A stretch of 64,000 nucleotides of DNA from Opeltia flavorubescens (taxonomy: Eukaryota; Ascomycota; Lecanoromycetes; Teloschistales; Teloschistaceae). Positions 1 through 15,595 of this stretch are shown here, piece by piece. Location of the stretch: the NCBI GenBank assembly GCA_000442125.1, contig KE546975.1, forward strand, positions 682,001 to 746,000, read 5' to 3'. Position numbers and translations under genes: made by a program. Under the pieces are notes generated by a model that saw only the letters and a list, made by a program, of their open reading frames with translations, did no database searches and was not told where the DNA came from. The stretch's first letter is position 1. Each line of letters begins with the position of its first letter.

Positions 1-3000
1 GTAGTAATATNCCAGCCGTTATAAAATAACCTCTTTTATACGCTTAAATATATATTTATATACTCGAGCTATATATAAAAAAACTAACTAAATATATTTT
101 TTATTATATATTAATACTAGAATTTTTTTATAGTTTCGTAAACTCTATTAATTAAAAATAAATTTAATATATAGAATAATTAGCGTATTATTAAAAATAA
201 TTATTAATAGTTTTTATTCAAAGTAATTACTCCGCTATAATAAAATTAAACTAGAAATTAATAGAATTATAGCTATAAATAATATAATAATAGCCGGAAT
301 TTATATAGAAGCCGCTAGTTAAATAACTAGCGAGCCTATTTTTAATAAAAAGCTTCCGGCGAGTAGATTTTAGATAATAAAATAAAGTAATATTAAAATT
401 ATAAAAATAACTTTTATTAATTAATAGACTTTATTAAAGCTAAATTTATAATAAATAAAAAGCCTAATAAAGTTTTATCTACTACCGCTAAAAATCCTAA
501 CTAATATAGTAATATAATAGAATTTTATTTTATTATAATAAAGCGCGCGGAATTTAAACTAGTTAAAATATACTAATAAAATAAATATAATAAAATTTTT
601 AAATTAAATAACGTTTTATATTAATATTTATACTTTAATTATTATAAAAAACTACTTCTAGCTATAATTATTATAATTAAGCTAATTATTAAACTAAATA
701 TTCTACTAGTACTAGTAAAAATTTATTTAAAACGAGTTAAATTATTTAAAAATATATTAAAGGTTATTAAACTAGAAACTATTAAATAATTATTATTATA
801 AATACTTTAGTTAATTTATTTAACCGCGAAGAATATATTAATAATAGGCTTTACTTTTTAAAGATACTATTATATAACTATAGATATTCGTTTATAACTA
901 AATATAAAAAATTATAGCTTTTATTAAAATATAAACTATATAATAAATCTAATTAATTAAGAATTTATACTAAAATAACTACCGTATACTATAATTTTAA
1001 AAATACTAGCTTTTATAACTATTAAAAGTATTAGTAAAAAGCGATATAATATTATTAAGTTTATAATTATTAAAATTTTTATATTTAATAAAAGGGCTAT
1101 AAAATTTACTATTATTATACGCGAGTTTTATTTAATAAACGATTTAAGCGTTAATATATTTATTAATTTTAATATTATAAAGTTTAAAGATAATAATATA
1201 TATTTATTTATAAATATAATAACTATTAATTTCTATAATAGTATAGTAGTACTAATCGCTACTAGTATTAAAAGTATAAAAATAAATATTATTATCTATA
1301 GTATTTAATATATTATAGTACCGCTATATATTAATAAAACTATTAAAATCGCTAGTTTATACTAAAAACCTTTAAATTTTTTATAAAACCGTAACCTTAT
1401 TTATAAACTAAAAATCCTAAATATTTTTATTAACTATATATATATTATAAATTATATATTTAAGTAAATTTATATTTAGAATAATTCGCTATTTTTTATT
1501 TAATTAATTATAAAAATTTAATTAAATATTATTTATAAATATAAAGCTAATAAATACTATTAAATTAGTTTAAAAAACTATAAATTAGTTATTAAAACGC
1601 TAAAGCGAAGGTTTAAATAATTCTTAAAGAATTTTAAACATTATATAATAGCTATTATAATAGCTATTATAGTTTTAAATACTACCGTTATATTATTTAT
1701 TATTTTTAATTATCGGATAGAAGTAGTATATTTTATAGAAATATTAATCTTTAGAATATAAATAAAATAAACTACCCTAGTTATTTTAATTAAACGCTAC
1801 TCGCGTTTATAATAAAATACCGGTAATATAATTAATATATTAGAGTTAAAATATATAGATATTCTATTAATAAAAAATTAAAAGTAGATTTATAAACCCG
1901 GGTAAACTTATATATACCCTGTTAATATTTATAATAAAAAGATTATTAATAAAGCCTTTAATAAACTTTATAAATAAAATTAAATAAAATAAACTACTAT
2001 AGCTACCCTATTTTTATTTTTTTATTTTATAATTTAAAAAAAGACTAATTAAAGTTTTAAAAGCCGTATTATTATTAATATTCGGGTATTTAATAAAATT
2101 ATAATATTAGATATCTATTTAAATCTATTATAAATAGAAATTTTAATATAAATTCGTAGCGTTAAAATCTTTTTTATAATAGATTTTATAAGCTTTTTCT
2201 ACTAATAATAGATTAATTAATAATATTATTATTATCTAATAATTATCTTATATTAAGGGTAAAAAACGTTTAAAGTACTAGTAATAGGTTATTAAAACTC
2301 GCTAGTTTATATATAATAAATAATAGATAAAATTTTATATTTATTTTATTCCTATTATAAAATTTATATTAATAATATTATAGTAGTTTCCTCTTTAATA
2401 GAAAAATATATAGAATATTTTAACTATATTATTAGTACGTTTAATACTATAAATCTATATTTATTATTTATAAAGTTATTTATTAGCTATATATTTATAT
2501 ATTTATTAAATTAAAAGGTTAATATTTTTAAATTTATTATTATAAAAGATAAACTAGAAGTAATTTTAAAGTTCTCGTTTTTATATACACTTTAATATTT
2601 TAAAAAATATTTTAATTTAATAAACTACCTTCGATAATATATTAATAATTATATAATTATTATAAAACTACTTTAAAAGCGTAAAAAATATATAAACCGC
2701 GATATTATTATTAAAAGCAACGTTTATAAGAAAACTACTACCTAAAATTTACTAATAGTATTTATATTTATAGAGCTTAATATATTCTATTATCTATAAA
2801 AGCTCTTTTTATTATTATTAATTCTAGTCTATTTTAATTAAAGTTTAATACTATATATAAACCTAGATATTAATAAAAAATTCGGTTTTATAACCTATAT
2901 TTATTATAATTTAAACGAAGCTATCTATAAAATAAATAAGAAACCTAAATAAAAATTTAAATAATTAATTTTATTTTTTAACCGCTTACTATTAAATACT

Positions 3001-5350
3001 AAAGTATATTATTAATTTATAAAATTAAAAGTTATAAATATCGTTTAAATAATTAAAAAGATTTATTATATAATTAAAGTAGTTAAATATATTATTATTA
3101 ATTATATAAATTATACTATTATAATTGATTCTTTATACTAGACTAGTTTAAATATAGTATTTATAAAAAAGTTTAATTTCTATTTAATATAAGCTTTTAA
3201 ATATTTTTAATATTTTAAATTTAATATTTATTATAAGTTTAAAATTATAAATACAATTTTAAATATATTATTAAAGCTTATTAACTATAAATACCGTTTA
3301 AAAATAAATAAATTATTAGATATAGATATTTTTAGGATATATTACTTTCTAATAATTCTAATAAAAATATTATTTAAATTCCGCTAATAATTAATCGATA
3401 AGTATATAAAAAAAGGTTATTAGATTAAAATTAAAAAATCTATTAAAATGAATATAAAGTTAGATAATAATATAATTAAACTACCGTATTATATTATAAA
3501 CGCGTTATCTTATTTTAATAATAATAAGCGAGGCCTATACTTAATAATATCTATAAATATAAAAAAGGAAATATTCTAGCTAGTATATAATAAAATAGGC
3601 TATTCTGGTTATATATATATATATATAAACGTTTAATAAAAGGCTTTTATATATATAATATATTAATAAAGCTATATAAGTTTATTTATTATTATTTATA
3701 ATATTAAATTAATTAAATACTTCGCTACTATTTATATAAAGCCCTATAATTAATATTTAGCCCTATAAAACTATTCTATATATTTATTATTAATTTTATA
3801 CTCGTTTTACTAAAATTATATAAAAAATATAATTATTATATATTAGTAATAAATAAATCTATTAAAATAGTTATTTATATATTTAAAAAAACTGTTTTAG
3901 GCGGTAAATAATAAGCCGAATAGCTGTAAATAAACTAATAAAGCTAAATTAAAGCGTATTATAAATAGTAATTTTAAATTAAAATAGAAAGTTAATAAAT
4001 TAATTATAATACTAAATATTTAAAATATTAAAAATAAATTTATAGTATTCTACTATCTAATACCTATAAATTAATAGTATATTAAAATAATCTAATTAAA
4101 CTACTAAAATTACTATATACTATTATACCGCTATATTAAATAATTTTAGATTATAGCTTATTATTTTTTTATAAATATTAATAGTTTTTAATAACTTTAT
4201 AAATTATAGTTTTATATTTAAAATACCTAATTAAATATTATTCGAATTTATAATTTATCAAATACTAGACCTTTTATATCTATTAGACCTTAAATAAACT
4301 ATTTAATTAAAAAATACGCTAGATTTTAAAACTCCCGCCAACGCTTTTATTAAAAAACTAGCTACTTTTCTAATTATAATATAAATAGCTTATTATTAGA
4401 ACCCGACTATTTTAAAAGTTAATAAGCCTCTAAATATACTTATAGTATAAAATACTATAATATTAGTAATTATAAAAAAATATTAGTCTTTATATATTAA
4501 TATTAAAGATACTATTACTTTTATTATAATAAAAATAAAAGAATATTATAATATATACTACTAATTAGTTTATTTTAAAGTTAGTAATTTTATAAAAATA
4601 CGCTTATATTAAAGCTATAATATATTAGGGTTTATTTTTAAAAAAATTAAATAATAATTAATAGGCCTTTTTAAAATTATTAAATATATTAAACTATTAA
4701 CTTATTATTTAAAACTACTACTTATTATAAAAATCTATAATATAATATTAATAGTATATTTAGAGCCTATTATTAATTTTAATAATAATCTTTACTAGCG
4801 CTATTATATATTTATACCCCTAGTTATTATTAATAATAATAAAGAGTTTAAAATTAAATAAATCCTCTATAAATATTATATCTATAAAAGTAGAGGTTTT
4901 TCTATTTAATACTTTATTTGTTAGGTTAGTTATAAGTTTAAAAATAATTAATAAATATTTAAATACCGCCTAGATAATATTAAAGTATTAGTAGAAAAAT
5001 ATAAGCGCTATTTTAATCTAAAATCGGCCTTATACTATAATAAGGCTATTAATAATACTAATATTAATATTAAATAATAAAAATAAGCTAAAAAACCGTT
5101 TATCGGCGAGAAAAAGCTTATTATTAAAGGCTAATAGCTTTATTTATTACCGGTATATATTACGGCTATACCGTATAGGTAAAAGACTAATAGAGTAGGT
5201 TGAGCTAAGTAGCTATTATAACCCGAAGGAGGCCTTTTAAGTAAGTTTACCTAGTTAGATTTAGCGCCTCTTAACGCCTATATTTATTTAGTTATAGATT
5301 CTATAAATAGATAATTCTTTACCTTTAATATAATACTATTACCCTATACC
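1..5350 (+). mobile_element. Ty3/gypsy chromovirus relic, copy 1 (fossil)
   Basis: Fossil LTR retrotransposon of the Ty3/gypsy superfamily, + strand, running in from beyond the left edge. Traces appear in the order expected for the family: a probable gag/protease part at about 360-1,950, reverse transcriptase at about 1,990-2,700 with its catalytic region near 2,370-2,400, RNase H at about 2,860-3,060, integrase zinc-binding part at about 3,540-3,760, integrase core at about 3,760-4,310, and a chromodomain-like segment at about 4,800-4,990. The stretch 5,080-5,350 is less AT-rich and may be the start of its 3' LTR. The element is broken throughout by RIP, with very many breaks, and has no coding capacity. 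The superfamily call is firm; the exact family is not determined. Confidence 0.8.
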
Positions 5351-5354
5351 TACT

Positions 5355-8195
5355 ATATAATATAAAAAACTTTTATAAAATTAAAAAAAAATTTTATTTT
5401 TATTTTTATTTTATAATATTAAAATATAAATATTAAAACTTATATATAAATAGATATATTAAAATATAGATTAAAAGAGATTTTTAATTAAAGATAAAAA
5501 AAAAATTTGTATTAATATTTAAAAGTATTTTTAATTATAAATTTAAAAATATAAAATTTAATTAGAATATATATAATAAAGAGCTTTATATTATAGTATT
5601 AGATTTTAAAAATTAATAATATTATTTATTAAAAGCTAAAAAAGTAATTTATACAATTATAGATTATAATAATTCTAGGTATTTTATAATTATAAAAGAG
5701 CTTATTATAAAATAAATACGATAAATAAAAAAACTAGCTATATTTAATTTTTATATAAAATATTAGAAGGGTTTATAAAATTTAATTAATAAATTATTTA
5801 TTAGATTTTATATTATAAAATCTAATAATAGTAAAGATAATAATAATAACTTTCTACTGATTTTATAAAATAAATTTAATAATAAAAACTATTAGTTTAA
5901 TTTAAAAAAAAAAATTTTATAATTATTAAATTTATAATAATTCTAGTAATATTATTAGATAGTATTATTATTATAAATATCTTTATTATTTATAAAAATA
6001 AAAAAAAATTAAAAAAAAAATTTTAAATTTTTAAATTTTATAAACTTCCGGTTTTTAATTTAATAGATTATTAAATTAAAAAAATCTTTTATAAATATAT
6101 AACTATCTATAATAGAATAATTTTCTAAATTTTATTAAAAAGATACTTTTATTATAAAAAAAGAATAATATTAAAGATTTATTACTAATTAAAAAAAATT
6201 TTTAGAATAAAAAATTAAAAAAAAAACTATTTTAAAGAAATTTAATAGTTTATATATTTAATAATTTAATAATAAAATAAAAAATTTTTTATATAAATTA
6301 TAATAATTTTAAAGCCGGTTATTTTATAAAAAAAAAATAAAGGATTTAATTTATAAAAAATATTATTAAATAAATATAATTAAAAAATAGAAAGTTATTA
6401 TAAAATATACCTTAATTATTAAAAAAAATAAATTTATAATTATTAGCCTTATAAATAATTAGAGTTAATTTTATTAATAAATATAAAGTTATTTTATAAA
6501 ATAATAATAAATTTTTATTTAAAAAAAACCTATAATTTAATTTTTATATTAATAGATAAGTAAAATGAATATATAATTTATATTTCTATTATTAAAAATA
6601 TTAATATATAAAAATATATAAAATTATTATAATACAAATTTATTAAATATTATAATAATTATATAAGAAAATATTAATAATAAAAGGTCGCCTTTTATAT
6701 ATAAATTTGAAAATTTTTTTTATTACTATTTAAATATTTAAAAAAAATTTAAGATTATATTTTATTCTTAAATTAATAATTAAATAAAATATTAAAATTA
6801 AATTTTAAAATATTATTATTCAATTTATTATAATAATAAATAAAATAATTAATTAAAATTATTATTTTTAATAGAATTTATCTATAATAATAATATATAT
6901 ATAAATACTAGTAAATCGTTGAATAAATTATTTAAAAAGTATATTATTATTTTAAATATTAAATTTAAAAATATAATTTTTAAAAAAAAAACCTTTTTAA
7001 TATTTTAAATAGTAAATTAATTAAAAAATTTAAAGGAATATTTAATTAAATTTTATAAAACAGTTTTTAAATAATAGATAAAATATTATAATAATTATTA
7101 TAAAACTATAAATTTTTAAAAAAATAATAAAATATTACTATTAAATATTAATATCCGTATTTTAATTTTTAAAAAAAAGCTAGATTATAAATAATTAAAG
7201 CCTTTTAAAGTTTTAAAAAAAATTAATAAATAAATTTAATTTTTTATATTATTAAAATAATATAAAAGGATTTAATCTATATTTTATATTAGTTTACTTA
7301 AATATTAGTATTTTTATAATAAAAACCTAAAATTTTAGTCTATTTTTATAAAAATAAAAAAAAATAAAAAATAATATAAATATTTAAAAAATATATAATA
7401 AAAAATAAACTCTAATATTTAATTCGTTAAATTAATATTATATATTTTAGAAAGTCTAATAACTAATTGATAATTTAAATAATATAAAATAATTAATTAA
7501 GATTTTTATATAAATAAATTAAAAAATATATACGCTAAAAAAAATAAAGGCTAGAATAAAAAGTATATTTAAAAATAAAAAAAAAGAAATAGATTATATA
7601 AAATCTAATAATTATTTAAAAAATTATTATTAAGAATTTATATATATATTAAAAAATTTATATTATTCTATTAGTTTAAATAATTATTATTTTTATAAAT
7701 TAATTTATAATCCATTTATATTTTTAACTAAAATTATAGACTATTATACTTAAAAATTAATTATTAATAAAAGATTTTAAATAAATAATTAAAGGAATAA
7801 TTACTAATATCTATTTTTTTAGCGATTTATTAAATATTATTTATTATATTTTATAGCGAAGTAGAAGTTTTTATTATTATAAAAGTAAAATATTTAGCTG
7901 TATTTATTATTATTAAAGTAGTAATATTAATAAGCTCGCGTTTTATAGCGAGTTTTATTTTAAATTCCCGGAAATATTATTATTAAAAAATAAAAATAAT
8001 TTTAAAATTCGCTTCTAAATAAAAATACTAGTAGAAATTTTTAAATATATATTTTCTTTTTAAAGGGTAGATATCTTATTTATATTAATAGTTAATAAAA
8101 GAATAGTAATTATACTTAATAGTTTTTCCGATAAATATATAGTAAATATATATAAAATTTATTATAAAGTATTTAATAAATTATATATTTTAAAT
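5355..8195 (+). mobile_element. Ty3/gypsy relic, second family, 5'-truncated copy (fossil)
   Basis: This stretch is a direct-repeat partner of 11,225-14,112 and can be followed along most of its length, despite heavy RIP in both. It starts between the reverse transcriptase and RNase H regions, so its 5' half is missing here. RNase H traces lie at about 5,400-5,820, integrase at about 6,100-7,150 and a chromodomain-like segment at about 7,385-7,570. Its 3' end joins an LTR remnant at about 8,195. The copy is broken with many breaks. The missing 5' half may lie to the left of the window if the copy-1 element inserted into it; that is an inference. Confidence 0.75.
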
Positions 8196-8418
8196 TAGAC
8201 TTTTTATAAAGCCGGAGGCCTAGCGGGTATAAAGTTCGCAGGAGATAGAGCTATACCTAATACGGGTAGCGCCTATACTTAGTAAAAACCTTATAGATTC
8301 TAGACTATTAATTCTTTAGTAATTAGTTCTATTATTATCTAAATAAACGTCTTTTATATTCTATTACGCAACTTCGTTAACCTAAAATTTATAAGCTATT
8401 TATTTAATAATCTTATAA
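8195..8418 (+). repeat. LTR remnant shared by two gypsy copies
   Basis: About 225 bp that matches the last part of the two long LTRs at 14,113-15,595 and 15,596-17,085. It keeps more C and G than its surroundings. The ~1.25 kb that should precede it in a full LTR is missing. It sits exactly between the truncated copy and the longer internal region, so it served as the 3' LTR of one and the 5' LTR of the other. Confidence 0.75.
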
Positions 8419-11400
8419 TTCTAATTATTTTTTAATTACAAGGAATTGCCTAGTAAAATAGTAAAAGGAGTTTAAAAAGGAAAATCTCGCGTATAGACTT
8501 TAAAATAGCTGGAAATTTTATAGAAGGACTAAATTATAAAATTTAGTAATAATAAATAAAATCTATTTAGAAATCCGGGCGGAAATAATAAAAATAATCT
8601 AATAAACGAATCTTTATTTAATAAAAAAAATATTCGAGTAATAAGTAATTAAATAAATAAAACTTTTAGCGAATTAATTTTATTAAAGGAAAAAACTAAA
8701 GTATAAATACTATAAGCTCGGTTTCGCACCTAAAAACTAGAGTTAAAAAATAAATTATTAGAAACTCGCTTATAAATTACTAAACTAGAAATTAGCGCGG
8801 ATTATTAAAAATAATATAGTAGTAATTATTATCGATCTTTCTTAAATACTAAAAAGAAAGCTAATAGGCCGAAAATATTTAATAAATAGTTATATACTAA
8901 ATATAAGGATTTAATATAGTAACTTATTAATTATAAAGAATATATCGATATTTTATAAAAAGATTTTTTTATTAAAAAAAAAAAAATTCGTTAAATAGCT
9001 TTTAAATTTAATAATAAATTTAAAATTTTATAATATAATTATATTAAACTATTAAACGCTAAAAATAAATCGCCTATTTAAAATAATTTTACTAAATATT
9101 ATAAAAATATATTTAATAACTTAGTAATTTAGAATATATAAATAAAAGTTTAACTAGAATTTATAAAATAGCTAAAATTATAGCTAGTATTTATGTTTAA
9201 CTAGTATCTATAATAATTATATAGCAATTTAGATTATTTAATAAATAAGTCTATAAAGATTTTTTATTTATAAATTAAGGTAAATAAATAAATTAATAAT
9301 AAAGCGTTATAAAATTTTAAAAAATGGAAAACCTATTAAGTTTTTTTAATATAATATATTATATTAAAGTAATATCTATAAAAAATAAATATTATACCTA
9401 AATTAGGGTATAAAATATTTAATAAAAATATCTAATCCTCTAAACGAAATAGTCGGGGGAGAAATTTATAAAAAAAAAAGAGATTTAGATTATAATAAAA
9501 ATATTAATTAAAATTTAATTAATTATTTAAAAAAATATAAAAAAGTCGTATTTAAAATAAAATATTAAATTTATAAAGCTAGAAAATATAAAATAAATAA
9601 CTCTATATATTTTAAATTTATAAAAAGGTAAGAAAAATATAATAAAAAAAAAGAAATATAGAAAAAAAATAAGTCCTAATATATACTACTACTATATTAG
9701 AATTATCTATAACTAGGCGGTAAGTACTTATTATATTAGTTTATTTATATATTAATATTTTTATAAGGTTTTAAATAATTTATTATTTAATTAATTTTAA
9801 TATAAAAAAAGTTTTATTTTATAAACGTTTATTAAAAATTTTTTTTTATTTAAAAACCGAATAGCTTTAAAATAAATTAAAGCGGTAGATAGCTATTAAA
9901 TCCCGTTTTATAATTTTTATCTATTAAATACGAATTTAATAGATAATTATAGAGTAAAAAAGGATTGAAAAAATAATTATTATATAATAAATATATATAG
10001 ATATAATATAATTTTAAATTATTTTTAATTAATAAAAATAAATTTTAATATTTATTAATAAGATTAAAAATAAATTTATAAAAATACTTCTACTATCTAT
10101 AAAGCGGTATTAAACTAGGTCGGTATTTATATTATAATAAAAGAATTTACTAGATTAGTAATACTTATAATAAATAGAAAAAATACTCTAGAAATTATAT
10201 ATTTTTAACAATTAAGATCTAATTTAAAAGTAGAAATAGCTGCTTTAAAAGCAGCGAGGTATAGTATAGTATAAACTAAAGATTTTAAAATTCCGCCGGT
10301 TTTATAAAGTTTAATAGAGTTTTTTTTAAAAAAATTTACTAATAGTCTAAATATATATAATTAGGTAGAATATTCTATAGATTTAAAGCTAAGTAAATAA
10401 TTAAAAATAGGTCTAATCTATAATATATTACTAGATAAATTAACGGTAATTTAAAATTACCTCGCTAATCTATAAACTAAAGGTTAAGCAAAACCTTTAA
10501 ATAATCTAGTTAAAATATTAATACTATTTATTAAAAAAGTAAATAGTAGTTTATTATTATATATAAATTATAAAGGTTATAATAAAACTATTATTAAAAA
10601 TAAATATCTTTTATTTTTATTATTAGAAACTTTAAATAAATTTATATATATAAAATAATTTATTAAAATTAATATTTATAATATTTATTATTATATTTAA
10701 ATTAAATAAAATAATAAATAAAAAACTTTATTTTAAACTCGCTATAGATAATTTAAATACTAGATTGAACTATTTAATTTTATAAATACTCCTATTATAT
10801 TCTAATTATATATTAATAAAATAATACGACTTTATTTAAATATATTTAATATAATTTATTTTAATAATATATTAATTTATACTAAAAATAAAAAAAAGTA
10901 TTAAAAATATATTTATATAATTATAAAAGCTTTATTAAAATATCGTTTATATATAAAACTATAAAAATATATTTTTAATTATACTAAAGTTATATTTTTA
11001 AATTTTATAATAAATTAATAAAAAATTTATATAAAGCTTTTTAAAATCGAAATTATAAATAAATAGCTAGTACTAGAAAATATAAAGAATATTCTAGTAT
11101 TTTTAAAATTTATAGAATTTTATAAATAATTTATAAAAGGTTTTTTATAAATAGTAACTCTTTTAACCGATCTAATATAAGGTATAAAAAAAAAGTAAAC
11201 TAGATCTAAATTTAATTAATTTAAAGAAATATAAAAAGCTTTTAAAAAACTATAAAGATTTTTTATTTTAGCCTTTATTTTATAGTATTATAAAATAAAT
11301 ACTAAAATTCGTATAAAAATAAATACGTCGAAATATAGAATAAAGGGGATTTTTAATTAAAAATTAAAAAAGAGTTTGTATTAATATCTAATAATATTCT

Positions 11401-14112
11401 TTAGCTATAAATTTAAAGGTATAGAATTTTATTAAAATATATATAATAAAGAACTTTATATTATAATACTAGATTTTAAAAACTAACGGTATTATTTATA
11501 AAAAGCTAAAAAAGTAATTTATATAATTATAGATTATAATAACTTTAAATATTTTATAATAATAAAAAAGTTTATTATAAAGTAAATATAATAAATAAAA
11601 TAAATAGCTACGTTTAATTTTTATATAGAATATTAAAAGAATTTTATAAACCTAGTTAATATATTATTTAAAAGGCCTAATATTATAAAATTTAATAATA
11701 ATAAAAATAATAATAATAACTTCCTATTTATTTTATAAAATAAACTTTATATTAGAAACTATTAATTTAAATTATAAAAAAAAATAGAGTATTTATAATA
11801 ATTAAATTTATAGTAATTTTAATAATATAATTAAGTAGTATAATTATTATAGATACTTTTACTACTTATAAAAATAAAAAAAAATTTAAAAAAATTTATA
11901 AATTTTTAAATTCTATAAACTTTAAGTTTTTAATTTAATAAATTATTAAATTAAAAAAATCCTTTTTAAATATATAATTATTTATAATAGAGTAGTTTTT
12001 TAAATTTTAATAAAAAGACGCTTTTATTATAAAAGAAGAATAGTATTAAAAATTTACTATTAATTAAAAAAAATATTTAAAATAGAGAATTAAAGAAAAT
12101 AAATTATTTTAAAAAGACCTAATAATTTATATATCTAATAATCTAATAATAAAGAAAGAAATTCTTTATATAGATTATAATAATTTTAAAACGGGTTATT
12201 TTATTTAAAAAAAACTAGAAAATTCGGTTTATAAAAAATATTATTAGTTAGATATAATTAAAAAAAATAGAAAATTATTATAAAATAAACTTTAATTATT
12301 AAAAAATATAAATTTACTATTATAAACTTTATAGCTAATTAAAATTAATTTTATTCAAAAATATAAAATCGTTTTATATAATAATAATAGATTTTATTAT
12401 AAATTTACTATCTATAATCGATTTTTATATAAAAAGGACCTATAATTTAATTTTTATATTAGTAAATAAATTATTTAAATATATAATTTATATTTTTATT
12501 ATTAAAAATATTAATATAAAAAAGTATATAAAACTATTATAACACGAATTTATTAAATATTATAAAATTATATAGGATATTATTAATAATAAAAAGTCGC
12601 TTTTTATAAATAAATTCTAGAGTATTTTTTATTATTATTTAGATATTAAAAGAAAATTTAATATTATATTCTATTTTTAAATTAATAGCTAAATATAATA
12701 TTAAAATTAAATTTTAAAATATTATTTATAAATTTATTATAATTATAAGTAGAATAATTTATTAAAATTATTATTTTTAATAGAATTTATTTATAATAAT
12801 AATATATATATAAATACTTATAAATCGCTAAATAAATTATTTAAAAAATTTATTACTATTTTAAAAATTAAATCTAAAAATATAATTTTTAAAAAAAAGG
12901 CGATTTTAATATTTAAAAAAATAAATTAATTAAAATATTTAAAAAAATATTTAACTAAATTTTATAAAAAAATTTTTAAATAATAAATAAAATATTATAA
13001 TATTTATTATAAAATTATAAACTTTTAAAAAAATAATAAAATATTATTATAAAATATTAATATCCGTATTTTAAAATTTAAAAAAAAACTAGATTATAAA
13101 TAATTAAAGCCTTTTAAAGTTTTAAAAAAAATTAATAAATAAATTTATTTTTTTAAACGATTTAAATAATATAAAAAAATTTATTTTATATTCTATATTA
13201 ATTTATTTAAATTATAGTATTTTTATAATAAAAACCCTAAATTTTAACCTATTTTAATAAAAAGTAAAAAAAAATAAAAGGTAGAATAGGTATTTAATAA
13301 ATATATAATAAAAGGTAAACTTTAATATTTAATTTATTAAATTAATATTATATTTTTTAAAGATTTTTAAAAGTTAGTTAATAACCTAAATAATATAAAG
13401 GAATTTATTAAAGATTTTAAATAAATAAAATTAAAAATAGATATATTAAAAAGGATAAAAGCTAGAATAAAAAATATATTTAAAAGTAAAAAAAAAAAGA
13501 AATAAATTATAAAAAATCTAATAATTATTTAAAAAATTATTACTAGAAATTTATATATAAATTAGAAAATTTATATTATTATACTAGTTTAAATAATTAT
13601 TATTCTTATAAGCTACTCTATAATATATTTATATTTTTAAACGAAATTACTAATTATTATATTTAAAAATAAATTATTAATAAAGGTTTTAAGTAAATAA
13701 TTAAAAGAAAAATTATTAATATATATTTTTTTAGTAATTTACTAAATATTATCTACTATATTTTATAATAAAATTAAAAGCTTTATTATTATAAAGATAA
13801 AAGATTTAACTATATTTATTAATATTAAAATAGTAATATTAACGGGCTTATATTCTATAAAAAACTTTATTTTAAATTTCTAGAAATATTATTATTAAAA
13901 AATAAAAATAATTTTAAAGTTCGCTTTTAAATAAAAGTATTAATAAATATTTTTAAATATATATTATTTTTTTAAAAAATAGATATTCTATTTATATTAA
14001 TAGTTAATAAAAGAATAGTAATTATATTTAATAGTCTTTTCTATAAATATATAATAAATATACGCGGAATTTATTATAAAATATTTAATTTATTATATAT
14101 ATTAAATTAAGC
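8419..14112 (+). mobile_element. Ty3/gypsy relic, second family, longer internal region (fossil)
   Basis: Fossil gypsy internal region on the + strand between an LTR remnant and a long LTR. A probable gag part lies at about 8,570-9,750, a region consistent with protease at about 9,900-10,250, reverse transcriptase at about 10,530-10,950, RNase H at about 11,260-11,700, integrase at about 12,000-13,000, and a chromodomain-like segment at about 13,270-13,450. The part after 11,225 repeats 5,355-8,195. It is broken by RIP with many breaks. The domain order supports a chromodomain-bearing gypsy element; gag and protease are assigned by position more than by recognisable residues. Confidence 0.75.
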
Positions 14113-15595
14113 TTTTATTAATTAAAAAGAATTATATTAATATTTAATTTAAAAAAATTTAAAAATTTAAATAATTATTCAGAAATATTATTAAAATTAT
14201 AAATTATAGAATTATAATTTAAATATTTAAGAAATTTATTTTCTATATATTTTTAAATTACGGCGTTTTTTTATAGTTTTTTTTAGGTAAAAAGGCTATA
14301 GTAAAGGTTATATAAAGAGTTAAAAAAAATTAGTTTTAAATTTATTTATTTATTAAATTAACTAGAATTTATAAAATTAAATAAAAACTTTAAAAAGTTA
14401 AAAGGAATTTATAGTTTTAAAGCTATAATTTAATAAATAAATTATAATAATAGCTAAAAATTATACTTATATAGTAGATTATAACTTTAAGCCTAAAATA
14501 AAAAAAAAAGTTATAAAAAGTTCGCAGTTTGGCGAGAAATAAAAATCTAGAAAAGAATATAATTATCTAAATATTTTAAAGAATATTTATTAGAAAAATA
14601 TTATAAAAATAAAAAAGAGCTCGGTAAATAATAGCTAAATAAAAAGGTAATTATTTATCTTTTTACTATATTTATAGTTTATTAAAAAATATAATTTTAA
14701 AAGAAATTCTAGCCTATTTTATATTTACTATTATATATTTTTTAAAAGTAAATCGAGGCTGAAAATTAAACTTTAAGCGATTTTATATAATAAAAAACAG
14801 TTTAATATTATTAAAATAAATTTAAAATATTTTATTATTATATAATAAATAAAATAATATTTTAAAAAAAAATTATATAATAAAAGTATTATTTATTTAT
14901 AAATTTAATATCTAAAAATAATCTAATACGGCTGAAAATTAAAATTTATAGATTTTACTTTATAAAAAAGTTTTAAAAGAGTTTTATATTATTTTAAATT
15001 ATTTTATAATAAATAAAAAAATAAAATTTTAATATATTTATTTATAAATTTAATTTTTTAAACTTTATAAAATAATATTAAATAAATATTATAAACGAGA
15101 AGTTTATAGCTTATAAATATTTTAATAAAATTAAAATAATTAATTTAATTTATTTAAATTAATTAAATAAATTAAAAGGACGATTATATTTTTAATTAAA
15201 CTATAAAATATTTAAATTTTCTAATTATATATAAAGTCCGTTTATCTATAATTTATAAGATTAACTTTTATAAATTTTAATATAGTTATATACCGGCTAG
15301 TAGAAGGTAGAAATATATTATATAAACTTATTATTTATTAATAAAATTTAGAGGATTAAATCTAGTTAAAGGGGATATAATTATAAAATCGAAGGTTTAA
15401 TAGATATAAAGTTTATAGGAAGTAGAGCTATATTTAATATAGATAGCGTTTATATTTAATAAAAACTCTATAAGCTCTAGACTATTAATTTTTTAGTAAT
15501 TAGTTTTATTATTATTTAGATAAACGTCTTTTATATTTTATTACGCAACTCCGTTGACCCGAGGTTCGCAGGCTATTTATCTAGCGATCTGATAC
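14113..15595 (+). repeat. Long LTR of the second gypsy family (first of two)
   Basis: About 1,483 bp, adjoining the 3' end of the internal region and followed immediately by a second copy of itself. It begins with ttttattaatta, as does the next copy, and ends with the same GC-richer tail seen at 8,195-8,418. Inside it, a stretch near 14,756-14,937 is partly repeated at about 14,938-15,070. It is clearly diverged from its neighbour, mostly at C/T and G/A positions as RIP would cause. Confidence 0.8.
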
